A DNA stretch of 64,000 bases from Perca fluviatilis (Eukaryota > Chordata > Actinopteri > Perciformes > Percidae). Below the pieces are notes generated by a model that worked only from the letters and a program-made list of their open reading frames with translations, ran no database searches and was not told the origin of the DNA. The translations under genes and the position numbers were made by a program. The stretch is taken from assembly GCF_010015445.1 (NCBI RefSeq), contig NC_053123.1:1889579-1953578 (forward strand), read 5' to 3'. Below are positions 1-10,339 of the stretch, one piece after another (within the stretch, counting starts at the first letter, position 1; each line of letters begins with the position of its first letter).

Positions 1-80
1 TGGTCAGGGGGGACATGTCCCCCACACACACACACACACAACACAATTTCCCCCCCCCCCCCCCCACACACACACACACA
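1..80. repeat. CA microsatellite with C-tract
   Basis: Two short (CA)n runs flank a run of about 16 C at roughly 50-65. This is simple sequence with no coding potential; the length is probably variable between individuals. Confidence 0.9.
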
Positions 81-126
81 CTTTCAAGCCATTCCATTGT
101 TAGCTTATCTCTTTACACGTTAGCTG

Positions 127-240
127 GAGCTCTGACTCCATTTGGCTTTTACATAACGAAGACACAGACAGAAATGACTTGAGAGGCAGAGCAACGGAGA
201 GCAAAGGAGAAAAAAAAAGAAAGAAAGAAAAGAATTAAGA
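127..240 (+). repeat. Low-copy dispersed repeat, copy 1
   Basis: The block starts with GGAGCTCTGACTCCATTT and continues through an A/G-rich stretch containing GACACAGACAGA. A second, diverged copy lies at 1181-1290 in the same orientation. The family is not recognised. The A/G-rich tail could reflect convergent simple sequence, but the shared GAGCTCTGACTC start is specific. Confidence 0.5.
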
Positions 241-518
241 GTCAGGGGAGTCAGGGGAGTGGACCAGTGGTGTAGTCTAATATATTGTGGTGGGTATACT
301 GTACTGTATATTGGCCAGAATCTGCCTTTGGGGGAGGGGGGGGAAATATCACAGTGGGGGATCTGGCTGTCTTCCCCAGGGGAGTATTGAGCAACGACTT
401 CATTTCCTGTATTCGGATACACTTTTATGCACCAATTGGTGGAAAAACCACTGCTTTATTAAACACTGTCTCATTGTCGGAGTGATGTCACCACTCAGCG
501 ATTAACTTGGGGGGGTAG

Positions 519-844
519 CAGGGCTGCACAATATATCGTTTTTTTTTATCATCATGGCGATATCAACTGGCACAATAGACACACCGCGGAAGACACTCTG
601 AGATTTTTTGTAAGCTGAAAAAAGATATCAGTAGAAAACTGCACTGTACTTTTTTTTAGTGCTGCGTTTTATGTTCAATTCAATGTTCAATTTGTTCAAT
701 AAAAGAATGTTGGAAATGATTTCCTTTCATTTGTTTTGAATTCCACCAGCAATTTGTTGCAGCAGAACTGAGCACACTCTGTTTATTTATCGAAAGTACA
801 ACGTTATCACATATCGCATATTTCCCTCATATCGTGCAGCCCTA
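519..844. mobile_element. hAT-like MITE (GGGCTGCACRATAT family)
   Basis: The left end reads CAGGGCTGCACAATATATCG, and the right end is its near reverse complement, closing with ATATCGTGCAGCCCTA. These terminal inverted repeats (TIRs) enclose about 300 bp with no reading frame. The CAGGGCTGCAC start is typical of fish hAT-type miniature elements. I could not find a clean 8-bp TSD, so the exact ends may be off by a few bases. Confidence 0.75.
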
Positions 845-1180
845 ATGGATACAAAGTCATTATAACTGCAAAGGTGACGGCCACAATTCTTTAATACACT
901 CAAATTAACCTTCATGAAACAGGGTATCCTTGCTACAATTATTTTTTTCCAGGCCATAATTAACTAATTAATTTTAGATTATAAGGGAGATGTACTGCCC
1001 AACTGCACCTTTGGACAAAGGCGGCTGCTAAATATATGTAATTTGGTGAAAATAATCTGTTGGTTGACCTCTTATAGAAGAAAGTACAATACATAATGTA
1101 ATCCAAGTCAAATGTTAAATAAGAGTTTAGCCAGGGAAGCTATGTATCTTATTAGTTTAACATTATACAGTACACTATTT
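845..1180. other. No gene; short SINE-tail relic
   Basis: The stretch is AT-rich with no recognisable gene. At about 1010-1040 the words TTTGGACAAAGGCGGCTGCT and AAAT resemble the 3' tail of a V-SINE (compare the better copy at 44600-44806). Nothing else could be identified. Confidence 0.5.
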
Positions 1181-1290
1181 GGAGCTCTGACTCAATGTCC
1201 CTTTTATTAAAAAAAAGACACAGATGATTACAGAGCAAGGGAAAGCAGAGAGAACAAAATATAGAAGCAAGGGAGCATGAAAGGGGGAGA
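1181..1290 (+). repeat. Low-copy dispersed repeat, copy 2
   Basis: GGAGCTCTGACTCAATGTCC is followed by an A/G-rich tail with GACACAGATGATTACAGAGC, matching the block at 127-240 in the same order and orientation. The two copies are about 1.05 kb apart, compatible with a dispersed element or an old local duplication. Confidence 0.5.
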
Positions 1291-1672
1291 AAGAGAGGAG
1301 GAGCAGTTCTCCTCCACTCAGCATTTTATCCAGATGCTGCTGTTGCACGATAAAGGCAGGAGACGGGTTTCAACACAGTTTCATGCAGTACTACTCCACA
1401 TGTCTGTGTGAAGACACATGCACCCCAGAGAAGTAAGTGTTGTGCGACTGCATGTTTGTGTAATTAGTGGGGTGTGCATGTGTTTGCTGCAGCCAGTCCT
1501 CCAACTGGTTTTAGGTCAGCTGACAATGGAATTGAGGGAGGAGTGGAAAGAGCAAATTAACTGAACCTGTTTTTAAACAGGTTTAACTCAGCAGCCCCCA
1601 CCCTGTCGACTTCCAACTCAGAGACCAAACCACTACACCCTCCTCCCCCTCCTATCTGCTCTCCCTCCTCCA

Positions 1673-3700
1673 GTGGGGGTCCTACTCCTCTCCTCAAGGA
1701 GCAGCAACTCCAGCCCCCTTCCGCTGGTTACGACGACGATGTGCTTCACGGCTGACCAGGTGAGAAGACAGCTGGAAGGACTCAATACAGGGAAGGCTGC
1801 AGGCCCTGATGGTGTGAGCCCCAGGGTGCTCAAGGCCTGTGCCCCCCAGCTGAGTGGAGTCCTTCAGCAGGTCTTCAACATGAGCCTGACTCTCCAAGTG
1901 GTTCCTGTGCTGTGGAAGAAATCCTGCCTCGTCCCTGCGCCAAAGTCCCTGCGTCCCAGTGGCGCCAAGGAATACAGACCGGTGGCTCTGACCTCCCACA
2001 TTATGAAGACCCTGGAGAGACTGACTCATCCTGCAGCAGCCCTGGCCCATGGTCAGCCCACACCTGGACCCGCTCGCCTACCAGCCCAGACGTGGAGTTG
2101 AGGATGCCATCATCTACCTGCTAAACCGTATGTACACACACCTGGATTAACCGGCAAGCACTGTGAGGGTCACGTTCTTTGACCTTTCCAGAGCTTTTGA
2201 CACCATCAGGCCGATTCTTCTGGGTGACAAACTGACAGCGATGCAGGTGGATGACCCCCTTGTGTCCTGGATTGTTGACTACTTGACGCGAAGACCTCAG
2301 TATGTGCGCCTGCAACACTGTGTGTCGGAAAGATTGGTCAGCAACACCGGGGCCCCGGAGGGGACCGTCCTCTCTCCGTTCCTCTTCATGGTCTACACCA
2401 TGGACTTCAGCTACCAGTCAGAGCCCTGCCATCTTCAGAGGTTTTCTGATGACTCTGCGGTAGTGGGATGTATCAGTGATGGTGAGGAGGCTGAGTACAG
2501 GGCTGTGGTGGAGAACTTTGTCACATGTTGCAAGGACAAGTTATTTGCAGCTCAATGTGACAAAGACAAAGGAGCTGGTAGTGGACTTGAGAAGGAGGAA
2601 GGCACCGGTGACCCCTGTCTCCATCCGAGGTGTCGGTGTGGACATAGTGGAGGACTGCAAAAATACCTGGCAGTACACATAGACAATAAACTGGCCTGGA
2701 TCAAAAACTCTGGAGTACTTTACAGGAAGGGCCAGAGTCACCTCTATTTTTTTGAGGAGGCTAACCGGGGATTTCCACCAGATGCGAAACGACTGTGGAA
2801 CGGCTCAGAAACGGCAGCGGAGTCATTAGGTTTCCATTAAAGTCAATGTGTGCATTTCCACCGGTTGCATAACGTCTGCGTCCCAGCTCCGGCGTTCCGC
2901 AGCCCTCCGCAGCAGAGACGCAGAGCTTCTATTTTTGACGGATGACGGAGAGCTCCGCAGCAATTCAGCACACGGCAGATAGTGCGGGACAGGAAGTCGA
3001 GCACAGAAACAAAATAAATATCCGGTTAATTTTCAAAATAAAATCCACCTTGCTCACGGCGGATCATATTTCCCTGCACTACACCTTGAAAACACAGCAC
3101 AGAGCTGTTTCCCCTCTACTCCTCTGGATGGAAACTAAATGTTGTTGGTTTTGTGGTTCTATTCTATGTGAATTCGCGAGAACTTGTGGGTCCTCATGAC
3201 TACAGCTGTCAGTCATGGCCGCAGCCGTTCCGCAACAAATCCGGACCTGGTGGGTATTGACGGACGGCGGAGCACGCAGCAGACATGCAGCGGAGCCGGT
3301 CCGCAGCCGCTACGCATGCTGTGGAAATGAGGAGTAAGGTACTTCAACATCTGTCAGAAGATGCTGAGGATGTTTTATGAGTCTGTGGTGGCTGGTGCTT
3401 TCCTGTATGCTGATGCATGCTGGGACAGCAGGCTGAGAGTGGCAGACACCAACAGACACAACAAACTAACACAGAAGGCCAGTGATGTTGTTGGTGTGGA
3501 GCTGGACGCCTTAAAGACAGTGAGAGGAGGATGCTGTCCAAAGTACACTCCATCCTGGACAACTCCTCCCACTCACTCCACAACACACTGGTCAGTCTGA
3601 GGAGCACATTCAGCGACAGACTCAGACACCCACGATGCACCACAGAGCGCCACAGGAGGTCCTTCCTGCCTGTGGCCATCAAACCGTATATAACTCCTCC
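1673..3700 (+). pseudogene. Reverse transcriptase of a LINE, frameshifted and split
   Basis: Reverse transcriptase would copy the LINE RNA at a nicked target in the nucleus. Readable pieces run in order. Frame 2 (about 1748-2030) has the finger motif GKAAGPDGVSPRVLK and YRPVALTS. Frame 3 (2094-2550) has DAIIYLL, FFDLSRAFDTI, the catalytic-loop variant FSDDSAVVG, and GAPEGTVLSPFLF. Frame 1 (about 2552-2665) has NVTKTKELVVDLRRRK. Frame 3 then resumes to the insertion at 2764. After the insertion, frame 1 (3340-3530) has MLRMFYESVV and the RKASDVVGVEL-like block, and frame 3 runs on to RHRRSFLPVAIKPY. At least four frameshifts and an in-frame stop at 2148-2150 mean it cannot make an active protein. 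The family and its domain order are established; the copy is clearly dead. Confidence 0.9.
2765..3328. mobile_element. Non-autonomous inverted-repeat element inserted in the LINE
   Basis: The LINE reading breaks at GAGGAGGCTAA (2754-2764) and resumes after GAGGAGTAA (3329-3337), a near-duplicate that marks a TSD of about 9-11 bp. The left end reads GGGGATTTCCACCAGATGCG. The right end, read on the minus strand, begins CTCATTTCCACAGCATGCG. The interior is rich in GCAGCGGAGC/CCGCAG words and has no transposase. The class is uncertain: hAT and Mutator-like elements both give 8-9 bp TSDs. Confidence 0.8.
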
Positions 3701-4528
3701 CTCTGAGTGTCACACGCTTAGAATTAAAACTGGTCTCACAGCACGCATCCCCACATCACATCTCAATAATCTTGGACAATTATGTACAATAATTCCTGCA
3801 ATAGTTACCAGCTACATGAACAAAAAGTATTATTTATGTATTCACTGCTACTACTTGTATTTGTACTGTACACTGCACTACAATAGAATTTGTACAATCC
3901 ATTAAAACAATCGTTTAACCTAATCTGATTTGTAACCTAATCTCACTTACTTCTAGTTAACGTTTTTATGTGTCTGTAAATACTTAACATTTTTATTTCT
4001 GTTATTGTAGATATGTTACTTATTTACTGTATTGACTTGCTCTTTTCTTACTCGTATTTTCCCTTGAATGTGACTGTGAACAACTGCAACTAAATAATCT
4101 CCCTGAGAGGATCAATAAAGTATTCGGATTCTCATTCAAACCACACGATGATATGGGTGTAATGCCTACCACACACTAGAAGACTTTGAACAGACTTTGA
4201 AAAGACCACAGTCTGACACCATCTTACATCTAATCCCAACCTTACACCAAGCGACTTTTCAAGCGGTTCCATTGTCGCAGACTATTTTCCAAAATCGGAG
4301 GGAAATCCTGAGAGTCTTGCTAGAGTTGGGGGGCGCTCCCGTCGTCTCCATCGTTTGGTGTAAGGTGTTTATCAAACTCAGTCCCAGTAAGTCTTTTTCC
4401 CATCTTGACGTTCTGACAAAATCAAACGTGGGTGTGCTCCCTCCATCAAACCAAACAGGAAGTAGAAGAACAACACTGGCTAGAGCCAGTGTTGTTTATG
4501 GTTGCTATGGCGCTGCACTAAGCCAAAC

Positions 4529-5352
4529 CAAGGGGGTAAGCCAGCCTCCATAAAGTGTAGCTCCTATGGAGCCATTTTGATGCTAACAAGCCATCCCCTC
4601 CCGTTAGCATTCCATTGACTGCCATTCATTTTGGCGTCACTTTGACAGCGAATAACTTTATATCTGAAGCGTTTAAAGACTCTATTTGTCCATTGTTTAT
4701 TTCTAAAGAAACACGACAATGTATAAAAGGCTCCATTACCTTGTATCTCACGTTATGGCTCCGTAGCAGACGCTTTTATAAAAATAGGCTAACGATTGGG
4801 TCATAACCACGAGACTTACTGTCGCATAGTAGAGGAATACCATATAGTACAGGAGAAGCTCGCAGGCAGTTTCGACTCACATGAGCTGTTTAAGTTTAAT
4901 TACTAATGTTAACTAGCATGTTAGTGATCAGTAATTAGCCTGTGCCTATGTTATCTCCTTACATATACCTACACTCTCCGTCTCTGTAAGATTGGGAATG
5001 ATTGAGATTTCTCTTGGCACAGCTACCAGAAGACTTCACACTTTCAGACAGGTTGCTCACGTCATATTTACGTTGTCTCTCTCAGTTGGAGGCTGCTCAG
5101 TAACGCTCAGCGCTCACCGGAAAAGTTTTTTTTTTTTGGGCATTTTGGCCTTTTTTTTGAGATACAGATAAGACATGAAAGGGAGAGAGGGGTATACATG
5201 CAGCAGGGGCTGCCCGGCGAGGAGTAAACTTCCTCTATATATGGGTGCCTGCTCTACCAACTGAGCTATCTCGTGCCCCGGAAAGTGCTTCTAATAGCCT
5301 TCACTGTCTCCTCCAGAGCAATGGGACTGTTCCATTTCTTTTACTGTCTATG
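4529..5352. mobile_element. 824-bp insertion with 8-bp TSD (possibly P-like)
   Basis: It interrupts the left arm of the foldback. The flanks are agccaaac (4521-4528) and aaccaaac (5353-5360), a 7/8 match, and the opposite foldback arm shows the uninterrupted site. The right end, read on the minus strand, starts CATAGACAGTAAAAGAAATG, close to the CATAGACA start of the P-like element at 31303. The left end does not match well, so membership of that superfamily is inference. It carries a SINE at 5126-5277 and no open transposase. Confidence 0.6.
5126..5277 (-). mobile_element. tRNA-derived SINE, copy 1
   Basis: On the minus strand the head carries an RNA polymerase III box-A-like GATAGCTCAGTTGGTAGAGC and the trinucleotide-rich TATATAGAGG. 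The box-B half is damaged. The tail reads GGCCAAAATGCCC and then A-rich. Flanking ccggaaaa (5117-5124) and ccggaaag (5278-5285) form the TSD. It lies inside the 824-bp insertion, so it is younger than that element. Confidence 0.85.
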
Positions 5353-5673
5353 AACCAAACGCTTAAAGAGGGAAAGGCCGATTTTCAACCCTTATGAATC
5401 GGTCATCCAACGGGAAGTTTTACCCGCGGATAAACATGGACCTCCAGGTACTGAGACATTGAAATGCATGTACAGCAGAACAGAAAATCGCAAGCTAACG
5501 CTAGCGATATCTAGCTAGCTAGCTTTAAAACCCTGTTGGATGACACTTCATAAGGGTTGAAAACTAACTTTCCCTCTTTAGCGTTTGGCTTAGTGCAACC
5601 ATAAACAGCACTGGCTCAAGTCATTTGCTGCTTCCTGTTTGGTGATGGAGGGAGTGCATCCATTGGTTGTTGA

Positions 5674-6816
5674 CAGCGGCGGCACCAGGGAGGGGCTAGG
5701 GTGTGCTGTAGCTACCCCTAGGTTTGCCATAGCACCCCCTTAGCACCCCCAAGAAATTGCTGTGGTTGATTTATAAATAAATAAAAAATCGTTAATGTGT
5801 AAATAGTATAATTTATATTTGGAAAATGAATAAATACATTAATAAAACAAACCGATTATTGTTAGGCTAAAAAAACACAGGTGATCGTATTCGGCCAAAG
5901 GGGGCAGCACACATTGAACTTTTGACCTTAATTCCGCAGTAATGTATTCAGAAAGAAGAAGAGCTCAGTATTTGGAGCCGTTAGGATTAGAGAAGTGAGT
6001 CTAACGCTAGCAATGGATAGTTTTTTACTCCCTCAACGTCAAGGTGTGGAGACTTTATCAAAACCTGTAAATGAGACTGAGAGATATGGTGAACCTGTCA
6101 CCAACCGGGACGAAGAAAAGCAGCCGGAGGAAGATGAGCGGACCACAGCCGTGATGCTTCACGTCACCCTGCTGTACATGACATGACAGACCAGGGGACC
6201 GCACAGCCAGGCCACAGTGGGTGAGTCAGCTGATAGGCCACAGTGGGTGAGTCAGCTGATAGGGGTCCATATAAGAACTTTACTCTTATCTCTCGTAGAA
6301 GAACATTACCGTAATAAACATGTGTTTTACAGAAATGTGAATAAATGGATCACCGAATCTAAAGTTATACAGTGCACTGGACATCGGTTTATTTTTAGCT
6401 CAGAAAACGTGTTCGCCCTCAGTTGCTTATTTAGATATATTAAGTCAATGAAATGTGAAAACTGTGAGGATACATGCGCGTGTGTTTTTATGTGTGTGCT
6501 TGGCTATGGGTGGTGTATTTGGCCTGCTGCATTAATCTTCGTGTATGAGAGCTGCAGTAATGATTGTTTGAACCCGGCTTGTTGGCTGGTATTTGAAATA
6601 TGTTTGGTGGGCTAGTCAGAGTTCTGTGGTGCTGTTGTATCGGCAACTTTAAATCAATCTCTCTCGTTCGCTCACTTAGTAAACCGCGGCGGAGGTAGGT
6701 GGGCATCTGCGCGAGTGTGTGTGACGTTAGCCTATTTGTGTCAAGGGAAACTCAAAATTTCAAACGTCCAGCAACCCCAAAGCACCAGCAAAAGAACATC
6801 GCTGGCGCCGCCACTG
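5674..6816. mobile_element. hAT transposon derivative, 1,143 bp
   Basis: The ends are CAGCGGCGGCACCAGGG and, read from the right on the minus strand, CAGTGGCGGCGCCAGCG. A perfect 8-bp TSD, gttgttga, lies at 5666-5673 and 6817-6824. The CAG start and 8-bp TSD are hAT hallmarks; similar ends occur on fish hAT elements that encode zinc-finger MYM-type proteins. A short frame at about 6013-6186 begins MDSFLLPQRQ and is followed at once by GTGAGT donor-like sequence, so it could be a relic of a 5' exon, but no catalytic domain follows. It interrupts the right arm of the foldback element. Confidence 0.85.
6211..6262 (+). repeat. 26-bp tandem duplication with donor-like GTGAGT
   Basis: The unit GCCACAGTGGGTGAGTCAGC plus TGATAG occurs twice with no change. 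Each copy carries a splice-donor-like TGG/GTGAGT, immediately downstream of the short reading frame inside the hAT derivative. Confidence 0.9.
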
Positions 6817-7077
6817 GTTGTTGACAATGTTCACGTAATTTAACTTTGCTGCCAAGACTTAAAACTTACGATAATATCAAACACGTTTAATTTTGCCAAA
6901 ACGTCAAGACGGGAAAAAGACTGACTGGGACTGAGTTTTATAACCACCTTACATCAAACGATTGAGACGTCGGGGGGGTGTCCCAACTCTAGCAAGACTC
7001 TCAGGATTGTATTCCCATATTGGAAATTAGTCTGCGACGGTGGCAAAAAAACTACTTAGTTAAGTTTAGAAAAAGAT

Positions 7078-7277
7078 GGGGGTGGGGCAACCTCTAGCTT
7101 ACCTGGTATAGCCTTGCCCCATGTAGGCTCAGTCCTTGGCAGCGGCCCGGGTTCCAGTCGAACTCCCGAGGCCCTTTGCTACATGCCACCCCCTCTCTCT
7201 CCCCCATTTCCTGTCTCTCTTCAGCTGCTCAAATAAAAGGAAAGAGCCCTAAAAAATTTTAAAAAAAAGAAGAAGAA
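7078..7277 (+). mobile_element. tRNA-derived SINE, copy 2
   Basis: A diverged SINE in plus orientation. The head has CTAGCTTACCTGGTATAGCC (box A degraded), then CCCGGGTTCCAGTCGAACTC as box B, then CCCTTTGCTACATGCCACCC and a CTCTCTC stretch, ending A-rich. The TSD aaaaagat is perfect at 7070-7077 and 7278-7285. It landed in the outer right arm of the foldback element. Confidence 0.85.
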
Positions 7278-7311
7278 AAAAAGATCATGGTTTGGGTTTA
7301 AATCAGACGTT

Positions 7312-7450
7312 ACTTCAAATTTATTTATATAGCACTTATACACACAGACAGAGTCACAAAGTGCTTCACAGGCAAAATAAATAAATACATTTAAACAAAT
7401 CAATAATCGTAAACAGCACAATAAATCACAGTAAATGGTAGTAAAACCAA
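7312..7450. repeat. TTTATTTATATAGCACT-type dispersed repeat
   Basis: TTATTTATATAGCACTTATA followed by CACAAAGTGCTTCACAGGC and an A-rich tail is a very common teleost repeat, usually the 3' end of a LINE in reverse orientation. Here it is a short isolated fragment. The LINE family could not be fixed from it. Confidence 0.6.
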
Positions 7451-7631
7451 AAGCATAATATACAAAGTAATTTAGTCAACATGTGACCAAACGAGCGCCT
7501 GACTAAAAAGATGCTTTTTAAAGACGTAGACGAAGAAGTTTGGCGCTCTTCTACTTCCTCACCTTACTTCCTGCTTTGCTCCCGTCATAACTACTACGGC
7601 CACTAGAGGGAGCCGCCACTAGAAACGTTAA

Positions 7632-8107
7632 AGGTGCCCTGCCATACAAATCTGTTTTTACTTGCATTTTTTGAAATCTGTTAGGTCCATATGTGTTTGT
7701 GTTATGTGGTGAATGTGAAAATGAACCGCTACCTCCTCTGTCAGCTCTAGCCACTGAATAGAAATAGGCGGAAAAATCAGACCAATCACAAGAGCTGGTC
7801 AGTCTGACATCATGTTGCCTGAGCTCATTACTATTCATGAGCTCACCCAGTTGTGCTGGGTAAAGGATTGACAGCCAGGCTCTCATTGGCTAGCTGTTAG
7901 CCAATCAGATTCAAACAGCTTAGCTCGTTGAATATTAATGAGAACTGGCACAAATCGAGCTGAGTCTTCCTGCAGGCTTTCTATACCACGCTAGAATGGC
8001 TTGAAACAAGGTAACCAAGGCATTCTTTACACAACAAATGTTACAGAGTCCATGGTAGAACTTCAGACATTACCACAAAGTAATGAAATACGTGTGGCAG
8101 GGCACCT
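7632..8107. mobile_element. TTAA-flanked MITE (AGGTGCCCTGCC family)
   Basis: The element reads from AGGTGCCCTGCCATAC to GTGTGGCAGGGCACCT and is bounded by TTAA at 7628-7631 and 8108-8111. TTAA targets are used by piggyBac and Kolobok transposases. The TIRs lack the CCC start typical of piggyBac, so Kolobok-like is the better guess. The 476-bp interior has no transposase. Confidence 0.85.
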
Positions 8108-8111
8108 TTAA

Positions 8112-9606
8112 CATAAGTGGTAATTGCTGCTTGAACAAACCTGTCACCCTCGCAGGTGACAGTGTGTGTTTGGAGGTGTGAATGTGAGGTAGAGGGCGCT
8201 GCAGGCTGAGCTCTGCTATTCACAGCGTCCCGCTGCCGCTTGCTTATCCTTAAAATATTCTCATACCCCAACTATACTGTGTCGGCAGTTATTATCTGAG
8301 CCGGCCAACTGTTTATTTTTTAGCTCAATTGCTTTGTGTGGGCGTATGCACAGCAAATGAGGTTAATATGATTCTCCAAGCAATGATGTGGTGTCTCAGT
8401 ACAATAGGTTGGCAGAACAATTTGCATGTGTTTGATAGCGTTGGGTGAGTTGTTTCAGGGGCATTTGGATGGTGGAATAATTGCTTCCAGAGCTCCCTGT
8501 GGAGTAATTGCGCTTCCTCCACCCAAAAGCTGTACCTCCCTCTGAGAATGTGCTGCCCACCACTACTTATGAGATTCCTTGGCCAGAGGGACGGGCCAAA
8601 TCATTTTCTCCGAGAGAAAGAACGAGCGTTGAGGAACAGCAGCGGTTCGGGTGGACTTACTGATTGCATGTGTTAGATTTTACTCTAAGTCTGTGTGTGT
8701 AGACACGTGATTGTGTCTTTGTGTGTGTGTATGCATGTGTGTGTGTGTCCACCTGCGTGCGTATATTCTCACAGTTAGGATTAATTAGTGTGCAAGAAAA
8801 GCACTCTGATTGTGAGGAAATTGCCCTCAGCTGCACATTCAGACACACGTTGTCTCCAAAATAATCAGAGATTTACATTCCAGACGTCCACTTCAGACAG
8901 CGTCCTAACTCTCTCGGAACGGACGTGTGGCCACTCACACTTCCCAGGGATATATCCCTCGTTTCCTGAGAAAAATCAAGATTTCTCGCCATGTATGCAG
9001 TTTGATTTTGAACACAGAAATACAGAAAGTGAATCATGAAATGGTGTTAATTTTTGCTTTCTCACTTTTTTTTTCATGTGAGATTATACTGTAATTGTGT
9101 GGTGATATTTTTAGCAGAACAATTCCCTTTACTGCAAAAGTACACTCTCTTTGAAGTGGAAAAAAAACGTAATGCCAGCCACAGAATCGTTTGACGCTCT
9201 TATTTGTTTTTTTCAGCATTTCCTTTTATGACAGGGAAGGAAAATGTATACAGCATTCTCCTTCACTCAAACCAATAAAACAATAAAAATAACAGAAATA
9301 AAAATTGGCCAAACAGCTAAAATATGGCATAAAATATAATTCAGATAACAGTCTAAGTAGCAAGTAGCAATTCCACTAACACACTTCGGAAGATATTGAC
9401 TCTAAAGTCAATAATACATCATCTTATTGTTTGTTCTCATTATCTATCTTTCTTTAAAAATGATGGGATGTAATTGAATGCCCTGTCTAATGGCTGCATT
9501 TTTTCACATTTATTTCTAGCAACAGTCAAATTGATGTGGCATGTATTGAATCCCCAAATCATTTTGAATATGATTCAAAATGCAGTTTGCCTAAATAACA
9601 TTTATG
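8112..9606. other. Apparently single-copy DNA with TG repeats
   Basis: No gene, RNA gene or element end was recognised. A TG-rich microsatellite lies at about 8690-8760. The rest is AT-rich, lacks internal repetition and has no frame with protein-like composition. Confidence 0.6.
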
Positions 9607-9614
9607 CCTTATAG

Positions 9615-10331
9615 CAGTGGTTCCCAAAGTTGGGTCCAGGGGCCGCAGAGATCCTTGAGAGGGGGTCCCCAGCAAAAAGGGGAATCATTTATTTTCACTA
9701 AAATTCATAAGTAACACAATGACAGAATGTATGACTGTTTTAATCATGGGTTCCATCAACCCGTTCTCACTCCCAACTCGTCAAATACTGACGCTTGGCC
9801 AGAGTCTCTCAGCGTCAGATACCGACACAAAAGTCCCCCTTCAGCATCTGTATGGAACGCACCGGGCAGAGCAGCAGCTCGACGGCGCTGTAAGATGACG
9901 TAGTATGAAGAGAGACAACGGTAGAGAGTAGTATGAAAGACTGAAATGCCACGTAAGGAGGCAGGTTGGGGTGGTGGATTGGTCAAACAACGCAGGACTT
10001 TCACCCGTTCTTGTCCCATGTGTGAAACGTAATTTTTTATAACCCCACCCACCATCTTTTCCTAAATCTAACTGTCCTGTTCTTGTGCCGCATCTCAGTC
10101 AGTACTTCCCGACCCAGAGCGTCAAACAGTGACGCCAAGAGTCCCAACGTAAATAACAAACGCCAAAGGCACATGACCGTCCGATTTTACACAGTGGGAG
10201 AGTGAGAATGTGTTGGTTGCATAGACTTTCTGTTAAAACACATTTAAAAGCAAAAATCTTATCAAATGGGGGTTCGTGGTCTAATTTGTCAGTTTAGGGG
10301 TCCTTGACGTGAAAAGTTTTGGGAACCACTG
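9615..10331. mobile_element. hAT MITE (CAGTGGTTCCCAAA family) with a nested element
   Basis: The ends are CAGTGGTTCCCAAAGTTGGG and its counterpart AAAAGTTTTGGGAACCACTG. The TSD is ccttatag (9607-9614) against ccttatac (10332-10339), 7 of 8. This TIR is a classic fish hAT type. Without the nested 458-bp element at 9757-10214 the MITE is about 250 bp. No transposase is present. Confidence 0.9.
9757..10214 (+). mobile_element. CAACCCGTTCTCACTC family element, copy 1 (nested)
   Basis: It starts CAACCCGTTCTCACTCCCAA and ends GTGAGAATGTGTT, an imperfect TIR. The TSD is ggttccat/ggttgcat. Internal words GAACGCACCGGGCAGAGCAG and GACGCCAAGAGTCCC recur in copies at 15808-16202 and, reversed, at 44277-44961. 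It lies wholly within the hAT MITE and is therefore younger. The superfamily is not recognised: the 8-bp TSD fits hAT or P, but the ends lack a CAG start. Confidence 0.8.
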
Positions 10332-10339
10332 CCTTATAC

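Larger units (their letters stand above)
1640..4135 (+). mobile_element. Non-LTR retrotransposon remnant (Rex1/CR1/Jockey-like LINE)
   Basis: A degraded LINE in plus orientation. It holds the reverse-transcriptase pseudogene (1673-3700), a 3' untranslated region of about 400 bp and a terminus of GAGGATCAATAAAGTATTCG followed by short GATTCT-like repeats. CR1/Jockey-group LINEs characteristically end in short tandem repeats rather than poly(A), which fits. No endonuclease domain was found, so the copy is 5' truncated, as most LINE copies are. A 564-bp inverted-repeat element splits it at 2765-3328. I cannot separate Rex1 from other Jockey-superfamily clades by eye. Confidence 0.85.
4165..7069. 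mobile_element. Foldback (long inverted-repeat) element, interrupted
   Basis: The block 4240-4445 returns as its reverse complement at 6890-7050. Examples are CTAGCAAGACTCTCAGGATT and ACGTCAAGACGGGAAAAAGA against 4300-4420 read backwards. Inner arms also pair: 4430-4528 with 5575-5660, and 5361-5420 with 5525-5590. With later insertions removed, the ancestral element is about 0.9 kb: arms of several hundred bases and a loop of about 100 bp containing GCTAACGCTAGCGATATC. A related copy lies at 30770-31294. No transposase is encoded. The outer ends are not sharply defined. Confidence 0.75.
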
